Source of the DNA: Lingula anatina
Taxonomy: Eukaryota > Brachiopoda > Lingulata > Lingulida > Lingulidae
NCBI RefSeq assembly: GCF_001039355.2
Contig: NW_019775438.1
Span: 372,304-409,124 of the forward strand
DNA length: 36,821 bases
Reading direction: 5' to 3'
In this document: positions 12,776-19,625 of the stretch, one piece after another
Layout of the letters: the number at the start of each line of letters is the position of its first letter
How positions within the stretch are numbered: position 1 is the first letter of the stretch
Program-made: the position numbers and the translations under genes
Notes under the pieces: generated by a model
Told to the model about the DNA's origin: nothing
Database searches by the model: none
The model's input: the letters and a program-made list of their open reading frames with translations, nothing else

Positions 12776-15700
12776 GAAAGAGAGATTCTCAATAATCTGC
12801 AAAATTACTGGAGTAAAAAGTAATACACGTTTATAATTTGCATGCAACCATGGATAAAGCAGTCAAACAGAATTTAAATTTTCCGACTCGACTCTAGCAG
12901 TGACATCTGAGAGTTCTGCAACTTTCAGTTTAACACAGAGATTGATATTGATTTCAGACTATTTTGTGTTGTCTGTCACTGTTAATCAGCTCATACATTC
13001 TTCCTGCTTTTCCATAGTGCCTCCAGGCTTCCAGTGCTGCTTTCAATTTCTACATGTTGGCAGCAAATCCTTTGACACTGAAAATTGATATACAATCATA
13101 TGGTAATGTGTGAGATCATCATTACCTGTCTTCATGCTGTATGGTATGTCTGGGAAAACTGTATTCTACTCTGCAACTGGAGTTGCCTTGATTAGGCTTA
13201 GTTTCACTATCACCATTTACACAGGAAAGGGTTTGAGAAAAAAGGTATCTTCCATCTGAAAAATAATTAAGAAGCAGATGTTTCAGTTTCCACTGAATGT
13301 TAGAAAGTGCGAATGCCAAAAGATTTGAATAGATGGCAGTTATCATAATGCCCTTTATTTTGGCTGATACGAAACTAGAAAAAAAGTAATAAATACCTTT
13401 CACTGTCCGCTTTCATAGGAATTTAATTATCAAAAGTCTTTATAGTGAAAATTAAAATAATTTCATATTTCCAAAACCATGAATTATCGGCTTTCTTAAA
13501 TGTGTTTGTTTTGGTAATGTAGGTATGTTTGCAAACAAATAATTTAGGGCCAATATAGTAACTTTGTAACACTGTTAAATACACTGTATGTAGCTGTGCT
13601 TATTTATGTTCTCGGTTAGAGGTAAATGGTCTTAATGAGATTAATATGTACTGCAAAGTTTTAAACATTTCTCCACATTATGCAGAAAAATATTTCTAAA
13701 ATAGCCAGCTAGGACATTCACATTCCTCTTACCTTGACTGTGCCATCTTAGGTGAGCACTTCCACCCACAATTCCAAGCAAAAAGCTTTGAATGTATTTG
13801 GGATGAGGCGGTGCTGTGGTCAATTTATATCTGCTTGACCACTCTATTCTCATGTGGTTCCATTCCTGTTTCTTCACATAAACTGTCATGTTAGAAGGGC
13901 AACTGGCCACTGCCTCTAAGTGATCCCTACTTCCTGTCCGGTCACTCATAGTTGCCTTACAGGACATTATGGTTGGGCTCTGTGAAGCACTAATAACTAA
14001 TAAACAAAAATATACAAATGAAACGTGAATGCTGAGAGTACACAATGCCTTTAAAATTATACAAAAAAGCCTAAAATGATGCTGACCACACTGAGAAGCA
14101 TACTAGACAAGAAAATGTGTATAAATCCATGTGGCTTAAACTTGTCAGCAATAAAGATGAAACACTGTGTTGGGAATGTTCTTTAAGAAAGCAATACAAA
14201 CAAGGCAGAAAAGCTGTCCAACGTACTTTAGCAAAAAACAATAATGCATTAAATGGGTTATGTTGTCAATTTGATGCAATATTACTTATGCTTAACAGCA
14301 AAACAACACACATATACACACACCCCATTCACAGCAGACATTTTCAAACTCAATTAGTGCCAAATTGCAATTCTATTTATGTAAAGCCTCTAGTGGCAGT
14401 AGCAATGCCAAATCACGATTCAAATTAGACCACGGTGGAAGTAAAGAACAAAAGACTCAGACGTGGTGTAACTCGCGTAACCACACTTCTCGCATGAATG
14501 CGTTATAACCCGCTAATGGACCCGTGGTCTAAATAAGACAGATCCCTCGTCAGCGAGGGTTATGTGACATCCACTCGTGCTTCGCACTCGTGTATGCCAC
14601 ATAACCCTCGCTGACTCGGGGTCTATCTATTACTTAATCCTACTGGAGAGGTGGATTCTATCGATGTAAACTTTAATCATGGTATAAAATTTCTAGTGAG
14701 AACAGGATCGATGTTAACACTGGATGTTGAGGACTTTAGGTGCATTTTCAGTGTCTTACATATCCAATTGAAAGTGAAAGAAAACAGACTGTCCACCCCG
14801 TCTCAAGTTTCACAAATTTCTCTTAGGCGGGGATCATATCTAAACAAAAGAAAAGAACATCGTAAACATCGAAAGTGAATGCATTGTAATAGTCAGTAAG
14901 GCAATTTATGTGTATGATCAACAGGATACTTATTGATATAGTGCAATGCCAAAACTGTGTCGAAAACAAAACAAAAAAAAAAAATAGATAAAATTTTCAG
15001 TATTGTGCTTGACAAATTAAGTTCTGCAAAATGCACAAAACAGCATTTATGGTTCCAGAATTAGAGAGAGCTTTCAGTTTTGTTATGTAATGACTGCTTC
15101 TCCTGTGAAAATGCACCAATTGACCCCAAACTCCCAAAGATGAAAGGAGTCCCTAATTGTAAACCCCTCACTGTAATATGAGAGCTTATAAGTCTGCGTT
15201 GTTTCTGAAAATTAGCACAAACAAATATTTTTCAGAATTTTTTTTCAGAATATTTTGGCACATTTGACCTTAAAATAAAGGTCAAAGGTCAAATGCTAGG
15301 GGCATATTTTGAATCTCCACATATGACCTTCAGTCAGACTTCTATTGTAATTTTTTCCATAATTCCTTCGGTTTGGGAGCATTCAGCATTAAATTTTCAA
15401 AAATTTTGACAAGGGTGCATTTCAACGTGTGTCACGCCCAGGCCAATGCACTAACTGAGACAAAAACCCAAGGGGTTCAAGTTGAGGTTACATGTGACCT
15501 AAATCCAGGAGATGGAGAAGCGGTAATGATGACTTGTATCCTACATCAGAACGCAGAGCCGTCTGTGCCAGTGGAGCCATACTAGATGGGTCGGGAATTA
15601 ATACCATGAGTACCACCAGCGTACACACTGGTAGTACTAATGACTTACTACTTCCACAGTGGGCCCCTCCAAATCCAGGTGTACATCTACAGTTAGTACC

Positions 15701-17766
15701 AGAACTGCAAGTACCAGGGTAACATGGGAACTTCCAAGAACACTGGCCTATAGTAGAAAGTTTTTATCACCAAAGCAGTCAGACAAGTAATTATTTGAGT
15801 CATCTCATGAAATGGTTAATTTTTTTTTTTTTAGAAAAAAAATTCTCTCAAAGTAATGGAATTCTGAACTCCAAAATTAAGAAAAAAAAACAATTAAATT
15901 AGCAATGTGTCTTTTTTTACACAAATTTTGTCTGGATTACTTCTAAAGAATAGTCACACTTCTAAAGAATAGTCACAGAAATTTATGTTAATCAATACGA
16001 AGCACACATACTTAACTGACAGTAGGAACCATAATGTGTAGCTGGGCAGTGACAAGTGTTTGGTCTTATGCATGTTCCACCATTCAGACAACCAGAACTG
16101 CAAATAGCTGAAAAGGAAAATAACAAAATAACAATTCTTAGCTGAACAACACTTTAAAGAACATTGTTGCTAGTGTAAAAATCGTACCCTCCACCAGGGT
16201 GACTGATATTTTACAGATATTCACAGATATGTCTCTAGATAGATAGATGGTCATTTTGGTTCAAACTCACCCTGTTGAGAAATCCCATGTGGAAACAATT
16301 ATCTCTGCGCGTGCGCAAAAGGCTTTGTACTCGCTCTGCATGAGCTGAGCTTCACAACGATGTGATAACTGCTCGGTTACATAACCAGTCTAAGGCTTTT
16401 TTATCTGTCACAGAAGAGCAAGTGATTTAAGTCAGAGCAATTAACTGTCTTGATTGCTGTCACGCAGACTTAGACTGGACCTTCTAAGTGGCAGTGCCTG
16501 AGCAGTTATGCAAACAATTACCAGCCATGTAATCAGCCTTGAGATTTCTCAACAGGGTGAGTTTGAACCAAAATGACCATCTATCTATCTAGAGACATAG
16601 GCTGTATTCCCAGAGCTTTTAGATTGATCTATCCCCGCGGGGAGTCTCACTAGATTACTGTCAGATAATCCGGCTTAAATGTCCGTCCCGCCTACTACAA
16701 GCTGTAAGGGGTTAATTAACTTTCGTGTCCGCCCGGCTGACAGCTATTTAGCGTGAACCCCCAGGGAGTTAGGTCGATCTAAAGTAGATCGATCTAATCT
16801 CTGGAAATGGGATCATATATATCTGTGAATATTTGTGAAAAATCTATCAGTCACCCTGGTAGAGGGTATAAAAATGGGATGGTGATGGCAGGGGTGACAG
16901 ACAAATCTGTGACTTTACATAAAATTGATGCAAAAATTAAGTCAACATTAACAGAAAAACATATGTCTTGAATGTTCATTATACTTACGCCTTACACAGG
17001 CTCCATTTATTTTCTTCCAACCTGGACAGCACTCATAATAGTAATCTGTGTATGTTACAGTATAGTAACGGGTCCCTGCACAACTACCCAACAGACATAA
17101 AGAAATCATCATGAATTTGGCACATGCATGATAATTTTCTACTCTTAGAAAGTACACCCCCCTCAAAAAAAATTAATAAATTCTACAAAGGTTCATCAAA
17201 TTTCAAGAACAACCCTTAAACAATAGGCGAGCTAATGGTAGCAATCACAGCAAAAATCAAGGAAATCTCAAAGAAGCTAGGAATGTGTTTGAGAAATTGA
17301 CAATTCTATGCAAATTGACCAAGATAACTGAAACTTTGGAGAATGATCATGCACATATTGAAGTGTAAGTCCAGCAAATTTCGTGAAATTTGATAGACCT
17401 TTGTAGGATTTAATACAAATTTTATGGGTTCGGTTGTTTTAGTCACCCTGAAATACAAAATTAAGTTGTCAAATTACCAACTAGCGAAGTAGCAAAGCTA
17501 CAAAGTCTTAAAATGATTCAGTAGTATGTCATTCATATCCTAATTCAATGTATAATGCATTTTCCATAACTGTATACACCTTAGGGAATTCACTAACCTT
17601 GACCATGACCAAAGTCCGCATGAATACGTATAATGGGTACTGGCAGTCCTTTGACCCACGGAGGAAAAGGTGCAGACATGTTCAACTTGATCACTGAAAA
17701 ATAAGTATGACCTAACAGCATAAGATATAGAATCAATTTTAATGAGCACAGGAATGTTTTACTCAT
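1899..17766 (-). CDS. EMI/EGF receptor tyrosine kinase-like protein, predicted pseudokinase (whole gene, 23 exons)
   Basis: Predicted single-pass membrane receptor. Coding exons in order of translation: 17693-17598, 17083-16989, 16107-16012, 15747-15649, 13996-13733, 13255-13126, 12597-12378, 12112-11890, 10687-10649, 10519-10421, 9511-9245, 9016-8899, 8593-8389, 7813-7561, 7184-7098, 6652-6501, 5795-5594, 5028-4909, 4134-3974, 3424-3320, 3160-3043, 2797-2701, 2031-1899. All junctions use GT-AG and keep one reading frame to the TAA, giving about 1,126 residues before a signal peptide is added. Order: EMI, EGF, EGF, module A-B-C-D, linker, EGF, second A-B-C-D, juxtamembrane, TM, kinase-like domain. 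The kinase fold is clear ([44 protein letters not shown]) but the HRD and DFG aspartates are absent. I do not recognise an orthologue. The 5' end is uncertain because the best signal peptide is one base out of frame. Confidence 0.85.
2701..2797 (-). CDS. Exon 22: kinase C-lobe
   Basis: Reads [20 protein letters not shown] then [11 protein letters not shown]. Corresponds to PYPG....L...L..G.R...P..CP. Donor GATAT|GTAAGT. The acceptor attttag is duplicated 58 bases upstream in the intron. Confidence 0.9.
3043..3160 (-). CDS. Exon 21: P+1 loop and helix F
   Basis: Reads [20 protein letters not shown] then [29 protein letters not shown] corresponds to tyrosine-kinase LPvKWMAPE with P replaced by L. 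SDVWAFG keeps the structural Asp. Donor CTGG|GTGAGT. Confidence 0.92.
3320..3424 (-). CDS. Exon 20: degenerate catalytic and activation loop start
   Basis: Reads [20 protein letters not shown] then [15 protein letters not shown]. The position of HRDLAARN reads HRRLMSKN, so the proton-accepting Asp is Arg although the Asn is kept. The position of DFG reads GFG, so the Mg-binding Asp is Gly. Both changes lie within clean open reading frame between good splice sites, which argues against sequencing error. Confidence 0.92.
3974..4134 (-). CDS. Exon 19: kinase hinge and helix E
   Basis: Reads [20 protein letters not shown]...[20 protein letters not shown]. The hinge [13 protein letters not shown] and the helix [11 protein letters not shown] are typical of RTKs with a short kinase insert region. 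Donor AAG|GTACGT. Confidence 0.92.
4237..4580. repeat. MITE-like dispersed repeat, copy 1
   Basis: Lies in the intron between exons 18 and 19. Begins GTGATAATAACTCTT and ends AGAGTTATTATCCCTTTAA, which are inverted copies. The whole 340 bases match a second copy at 29547-29895 in the same orientation, with scattered differences. Confidence 0.8.
4909..5028 (-). CDS. Exon 18: kinase helix C region
   Basis: Reads [20 protein letters not shown] then [29 protein letters not shown] is the usual RTK HxNI..LLG block. Counting back from HEN, the helix C glutamate position holds Asp. Acceptor cttttcag, donor ACAG|GTAATT. Confidence 0.9.
5062..5115. repeat. Fragment of the AGACAGCAAAGC repeat
   Basis: Reads CACTAGACAGCAAAGCTTGC followed by ACAGATACCAAACAGACAAAG, a short head fragment of the family at 5928 and 17780. 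It lies in the intron before exon 18. Confidence 0.5.
5594..5795 (-). CDS. Exon 17: juxtamembrane and kinase N-lobe (Gly loop, VAIK lysine)
   Basis: Begins [20 protein letters not shown], a tyrosine-rich juxtamembrane stretch. It continues to [20 protein letters not shown] and MAVIAKVLK. In the glycine loop the first and third glycines of GxGxxG are C and A. The strand-3 lysine (AVIAK) is kept. Acceptor ttttag, donor AAAG|GTTAGG. Confidence 0.88.
5928..6120. repeat. SINE-like repeat (AGACAGCAAAGCTGGCA family)
   Basis: Shares the head ACTAGACAGCAAAGCTGGCA and ACAGACACC with 17780-17960, and a shorter head with 5062-5115. Its later part (GTGATAACTTTTACAAAAGTAATATGACCATG) resembles the accepted body in the other copies. 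No tRNA-like boxes were proved. Confidence 0.55.
6501..6652 (-). CDS. Exon 16: transmembrane segment
   Basis: Reads [20 protein letters not shown] followed by [18 protein letters not shown]. One hydrophobic helix of about 21 residues and a basic stop-transfer run, so type I topology with the kinase-like domain inside the cell. Donor GCATGT|GTAAGT. Confidence 0.9.
7098..7184 (-). CDS. Exon 15: membrane-proximal exon
   Basis: Reads [20 protein letters not shown] then GEDKSGLLT. Low-complexity stalk leading into the transmembrane exon. Phase 2 in, 1 out, so it joins exon 14 to exon 16 exactly. Donor ACAT|GTATGT. Confidence 0.75.
7561..7813 (-). CDS. Exon 14: module 2, segment D (Ig/HYR-like)
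   Basis: Begins [20 protein letters not shown], continues NYHYFIYTY, then [13 protein letters not shown] and [19 protein letters not shown]. Counterpart of exon 8, with the same SGI..Y, W..G..FPIY and DKAGN landmarks. Acceptor ctttcag, donor CGTG|GTAAAT. Confidence 0.88.
8077..8334. repeat. MITE-like element, family 2, copy 1
   Basis: Lies between exons 13 and 14. Starts GGAACCATTCCCAGATCC, ends AGGTATGGGAACC; internal inverted blocks are GATTGATCTATCTCCAAGGGG and CCCCTTGGAGATGGATCAAT. It resembles the insert at 16600-16815 over most of its length, including GTCTGTCATGCC or GTCCGTCCCGCC and GGGGTAATTAA. Confidence 0.75.
8389..8593 (-). CDS. Exon 13: module 2, segment C
   Basis: Begins [17 protein letters not shown] and contains [18 protein letters not shown]. 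Counterpart of exon 7. Acceptor ttcttag, donor ACTAAG|GTCGGT, ending on a codon boundary like exon 7. Confidence 0.85.
8899..9016 (-). CDS. Exon 12: module 2, segment B
   Basis: Reads [20 protein letters not shown] then [18 protein letters not shown]. Acceptor ttaacag, donor GACAA|GTAAGA. Two cysteines match exon 6. Exit phase 2 is the same as in exon 6. Confidence 0.8.
9245..9511 (-). CDS. Exon 11: module 2, segment A
   Basis: Begins [17 protein letters not shown], contains [16 protein letters not shown] and ends [18 protein letters not shown]. Counterpart of exon 5, but with no cysteine. The splice acceptor attcag is separated by only about 8 bases from a long ATT microsatellite, which replaces the usual polypyrimidine tract. 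Confidence 0.85.
9520..9572. repeat. (TAA)n microsatellite next to splice acceptor of exon 11
   Basis: About 17 units. Read on the minus strand as ATT, it ends about eight bases before the exon 11 acceptor. Confidence 0.95.
10421..10519 (-). CDS. Exon 10: EGF-like repeat 3
   Basis: Reads [20 protein letters not shown] then [13 protein letters not shown]. Same CYPG type as EGF 2 and the same exon length (99 bases) and phases. It precedes the second A-B-C-D module as EGF 2 precedes the first, so the duplicated unit probably included an EGF exon. Confidence 0.9.
10649..10687 (-). CDS. Exon 9: short linker exon
   Basis: A 39-base exon reading [13 protein letters not shown]. It was found only because its phase (2 in, 1 out) joins exon 8 to the next EGF exon. 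Acceptor acatttcag, donor CCAA|GTAAGT. It sits where the DIDLTSP exon (7184-7098) sits after the second module. Confidence 0.7.
11415..11815. other. CpG-richer patch in the intron between exons 8 and 9
   Basis: Unlike its AT-rich surroundings it has many CG steps (GGGGCGAGTATGGGCGAG, GCGCTCGGTCGCAATGCG, GACGTCACGG) and an N at 11753. Repeated CTCGAG or CGAGT words suggest a decayed mobile element. No coding frame was found. Confidence 0.4.
11890..12112 (-). CDS. Exon 8: module 1, segment D (Ig/HYR-like beta sandwich)
   Basis: Reads [20 protein letters not shown]...[13 protein letters not shown]...[19 protein letters not shown]. The closing V-DKAGN strand resembles HYR and other Ig-like beta-sandwich domains. 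The D-x-xSGI-x-x-Y motif and the W..G..(W/F)PIY block are repeated in exon 14. The domain family name is inferred only loosely. Confidence 0.85.
12378..12597 (-). CDS. Exon 7: module 1, segment C
   Basis: Begins [16 protein letters not shown] and contains [19 protein letters not shown]. It aligns with exon 13 ([17 protein letters not shown]...[14 protein letters not shown]), sharing the NGG turn and the paired cysteines C-x(5)-KC or near it. Ends CAG|GTTATT on a codon boundary. Confidence 0.85.
12699..12782. repeat. (CA)n(GA)n compound microsatellite
   Basis: A short CA run followed by about 24 GA units, in the intron between exons 6 and 7. Confidence 0.95.
13126..13255 (-). CDS. Exon 6: module 1, segment B
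   Basis: Reads [20 protein letters not shown]...SSCRVEYSF...HEDR. Two cysteines about 20 residues apart, paralleling exon 12 (LDCLKA...VSCSQT). Acceptor ttttcag, donor GACAG|GTAATG. Phases match those of the second copy. Confidence 0.8.
13733..13996 (-). CDS. Exon 5: module 1, segment A
   Basis: Eighty-eight codons beginning [17 protein letters not shown], with tryptophans near the middle ([13 protein letters not shown]) and ending [17 protein letters not shown]. It matches exon 11 (9511-9245) in length, entry and exit phase, the opening ISxxxQxPTI and the FxLGxV ending. I recognise no named domain. Two cysteines (MSC and ASCP) have no counterpart in the second copy. Confidence 0.8.
14425..14532. 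repeat. Short element with 12-base terminal inverted repeats
   Basis: TTAGACCACGGT at 14425-14436 and CCCGTGGTCTAA at 14521-14532 are inverted copies about 108 bases apart. The inside is CpG-richer than the flanks. Confidence 0.6.
14536..14628. repeat. Near-perfect hairpin, about 45-base arms
   Basis: CGTCAGCGAGGGTTATGTG at 14548-14566 pairs with CACATAACCCTCGCTGAC further on, and CACTCGTGC pairs with GCACTCGTG around a 3-base TTC loop. Outer AGACAGA pairs with TCTATCT. It is adjacent to the 14425-14532 element and may be part of one transposon. Confidence 0.8.
15504..15641. repeat. Dispersed GC-richer repeat, copy 1
   Basis: GGAGAAGCGGTAATGATGACTT, later GGGTCGGGA..TAATACCATG and GTACCACCAGCGTACACACT GGTAGTAC, a short stem-loop. 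The same blocks in the same order occur at 27368-27502. Confidence 0.75.
15649..15747 (-). CDS. Exon 4: EGF-like repeat 2
   Basis: Reads [20 protein letters not shown] then [16 protein letters not shown] repeat with CYPGTC and a C.C.PGF.G..C ending. Acceptor ctatag; donor AGTA|GTAAGTC. The donor lies within ten bases of a dispersed GC-richer repeat that fills 15504-15641. Confidence 0.9.
16012..16107 (-). CDS. Exon 3: EGF-like repeat 1
   Basis: Reads [20 protein letters not shown] then [11 protein letters not shown]. Six-cysteine EGF spacing with the usual NGGTC. Acceptor ttttcag. The donor is AGTTAA|GTATGT; the alternative at GTTAAG would shift the next EGF out of frame. This exon abuts the EMI domain, the same order as in MEGF-type proteins. 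Confidence 0.9.
16185..16868. repeat. Foldback element with long inverted arms, interrupted by another MITE
   Basis: Left arm 16185-16284 and right arm 16542-16598 plus 16816-16868 are inverted copies: TACCCTCCACCAGGGTGACT against its complement, then CTAGATAGATAGATGGTCAT through CACCCTGTTGAGAAATC. The core between them is also partly palindromic. It lies in the intron between exons 2 and 3 of the receptor. Confidence 0.85.
16600..16815. repeat. MITE-like element, family 2, copy 2 (nested)
   Basis: Splits the right arm of the surrounding foldback element after CTAGAGACATA, and the arm resumes with TATCTGTGAATA. Ends carry ATTCCCAGAGC and CTCTGGAAATGGG as inverted repeats, then TAGATTGATCT and AGATCGATCTA. 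Same family as 8077-8334. Confidence 0.8.
16989..17083 (-). CDS. Exon 2: second half of EMI domain
   Basis: Reads [23 protein letters not shown] then KKINGACVR. The repeated aromatic/Thr run followed by CCPGW is the diagnostic end of EMI domains, as in MEGF10/Draper and emilin proteins. The acceptor gggtag at 17086-17084 was chosen over gtgcag eight bases further into the exon because only it joins exon 1 in phase. The donor AGGC|GTAAGT was chosen because it makes the P of PICSSGC in the next exon. Confidence 0.85.
17598..17766 (-). CDS. Exon 1 candidate: signal peptide region and first half of EMI domain
   Basis: The certain part is 17693-17598, read as [11 protein letters not shown]...YSCGLWSWS, the start of an EMI domain (HVC opening, central CG.W.W). 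It ends at AAG|GTTAGT with two bases of the next codon left. Directly upstream, an ATG at 17766 opens a typical signal peptide ([19 protein letters not shown]), but that frame is one base off the EMI frame. A T-run just before the CAG separates them. Either exon 1 is 17693-17598 behind a ttttcag acceptor with the signal peptide encoded further upstream, or one T is missing from this assembly. Confidence 0.6.
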
Positions 17767-17779
17767 AGGCTCTTTAACT

Positions 17780-17960
17780 ACTAAACTAGACAGCAAAGCT
17801 GGCAAATGAACAGACACTAAGAAGGAAAAATCATCAACAAAATATATACAAAAAATTAATTATTACCGTAAAAGTAATTCAATCATGCCATTTCCAAAAG
17901 AAAGCTGTCTGTTTATCAAGCAAAGCCACTCAGTAAATTTGAAGTTGGTTCGCCAATTTG
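17780..17960. repeat. SINE-like repeat (AGACAGCAAAGCTGGCA family)
   Basis: Head ACTAGACAGCAAAGCTGGCA, then ATTATTACCGTAAAAGTAAT, ATCATGCCATTT and CAAAGCCACTCAGTAAATTT. Its tail motifs recur at 19160-19297 and 19505-19625. It begins just upstream of the receptor's first ATG candidate. Confidence 0.6.
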
Positions 17961-18401
17961 AGCTGTATGTCAATCATTCTTGCAAAATAACAAGTTACAC
18001 AGTTTTCCTTTTAGAAAATTTGTAGTGGCAGTGCACAAAATATTTTTTTATCAGTTTTGATGCAATAATGTTATACTTTGTTACACAATACACATTAACA
18101 GATTAACCATCATTTTTATATAACCAATTTACAAAATTGTTTAGATGCAGAAAATGTCATAGAACATTTTTACAAATATAATAACTTCAATACTGTTAAC
18201 ATACCTAAGAACTGAATCTGCAGAAAACCCATTTATATACAGAAAAAAACAGCACAACTACGACAAAAGTTAACAAATCAAGCTAATTTTTTTAACTTGA
18301 TCTATATATCAGACCTTTGAATCAGTCCTGCAAGTTTCAAACAAAATATCACAGGGTTTTCATTTAATAAAATTGTATAATGATGCATAAATTATGCTAC
18401 A

Positions 18402-18405
18402 AAAA

Positions 18406-18468
<63 letters not shown>

Positions 18469-18469
18469 A
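18402..18469. repeat. (AAAT)n microsatellite
   Basis: About 17 AAAT units. Confidence 0.95.
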
Positions 18470-18867
18470 GCATAAACTTTGGAAAAATGGTCCTATCAGA
18501 CTGATCTTTGAAGTTGACCTGTATTTTGTGAACATTCATCACTTATGTATGTTTGGAGACAAAAGGTAAAATGGTTTCCATTTTATTGGTATAACACTGC
18601 GAGTCCACAGTGCCATTGCTGCCAATGACGACAGACAAAGGTGATGGCAATATGTAGAGACCCATCTGGGTCTGTACATAAAAAAAAGCCTTAAATCATG
18701 GAGCTTCTGGGGGCTCAGACCCCTGGGCCCCATCAGGCCTAAACTGGCTCAACAGCCTGGCCCACACCCTCAACCTGCTTAGTTCCACATATCCACTGAT
18801 ACACATTATAAAATGAGTTGAATGTAATAAATGACCAAAGAAATAAGTATAATGGGGTAGTAGAAAA

Positions 18868-18893
18868 TGGTGGTGGGGGGGAGGGGGGGGGGT
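18868..18893. repeat. G-rich run
   Basis: GGTGGTGGGGGGGAGGGGGG followed by more G. Four or more G-tracts, so a G-quadruplex on the plus strand is possible. Confidence 0.7.
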
Positions 18894-19159
18894 AACAATA
18901 TCTTTGTCAAGCTCTTTCCAACTTCTGGAGCTGACTGTCATGCATTGCCATGAAGAATATAACTTTAAGTACATCGCATCTCTCAAATGTGTTTTTAAGA
19001 GTTCAAATAATTGTGTTGGTGACTCTGTTGTATCATTTTACTTGTTCAGTTATCAGGTACTACTTGTACTTTGGTGAAGTACATATATGATGACAGAATA
19101 AGTGCACTGTTCAGGTATTTTGATAATTGAAAGTTGTGCCACTTAAATATGAGGCAAAC

Positions 19160-19297
19160 CTCACCAGAATTGTGAAAAAAAAAAAAAAAAAAAAAAGAAT
19201 AATTACCGAAATGTAATCCTATCATGCTGATTTTCTAAATCAACCTATATAGCTGCCTCTTTACCAAACAAAGCCACTCACCAAATTTAAAGTAAAA
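19160..19297. repeat. SINE-like tail repeat, unit 1
   Basis: Contains a run of about 22 A, then GAATAATTACCGAAATGTAA, CCTATCATGCTGATTTTCTA and ACCAAACAAAGCCACTCACC. It recurs at 19505-19625 and, more diverged, at 17820-17960. Confidence 0.7.
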
Positions 19298-19345
19298 CAA
19301 AAGAAATTAATGAGAGAAGAGTTTCATTAGCTCTGTATGTATCAA

Positions 19346-19489
19346 TTTAAATTATTGTTTTTCTTTTTATCAAGAGCTTATAAAATATGTAGGTATTACC
19401 TCCAATATTTCTGTGACGTACTGACAGTATTGGAGGTAATACCTACATATTTTATAAGCTCCTGATAAAAAGAAAAACAATAATTTAAA
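19346..19489. repeat. Long near-perfect hairpin, 63-base arms
   Basis: Left arm 19346-19408 and right arm 19428-19489 are inverted copies with one visible mismatch (TATCAAGAGC against TATCAGGAGC); loop about 19 bases. It lies between two direct copies of the SINE-like unit. It could be a young foldback element or the source of a hairpin RNA. Confidence 0.9.
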
Positions 19490-19504
19490 AAGAAATTAAG
19501 TTAT

Positions 19505-19625
19505 AAATCACCAAAATTGTGCAAAAACAGAATAATACTGTAAATGTAAACCTATCATGCTGATTTTCGAAAGCAACCTGCCTCTTTGCCAAACAAAGCC
19601 AGTAAATTTGAAGTAAAAGAACATT
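19505..19625. repeat. SINE-like tail repeat, unit 2
   Basis: GAATAATACTGTAAATGTAA, CCTATCATGCTGATTTTCGA and GCCAAACAAAGCCAGTAAAT repeat unit 1 in the same orientation on the far side of the hairpin. Confidence 0.7.

Noticed and set aside
12895-13090. Possible extra receptor exon or gene fragment between exons 6 and 7 (minus strand, [19 protein letters not shown])
   Set aside because: Exon 6 joins exon 7 in phase without it, and the frame has stops on both sides. Probably a repeat or decayed fragment.
18682-18790. GC-rich stretch with GGGCCC and CAGGCC words, considered as a CpG island
   Set aside because: Few CG steps and no nearby gene start; more likely part of an old repeat.
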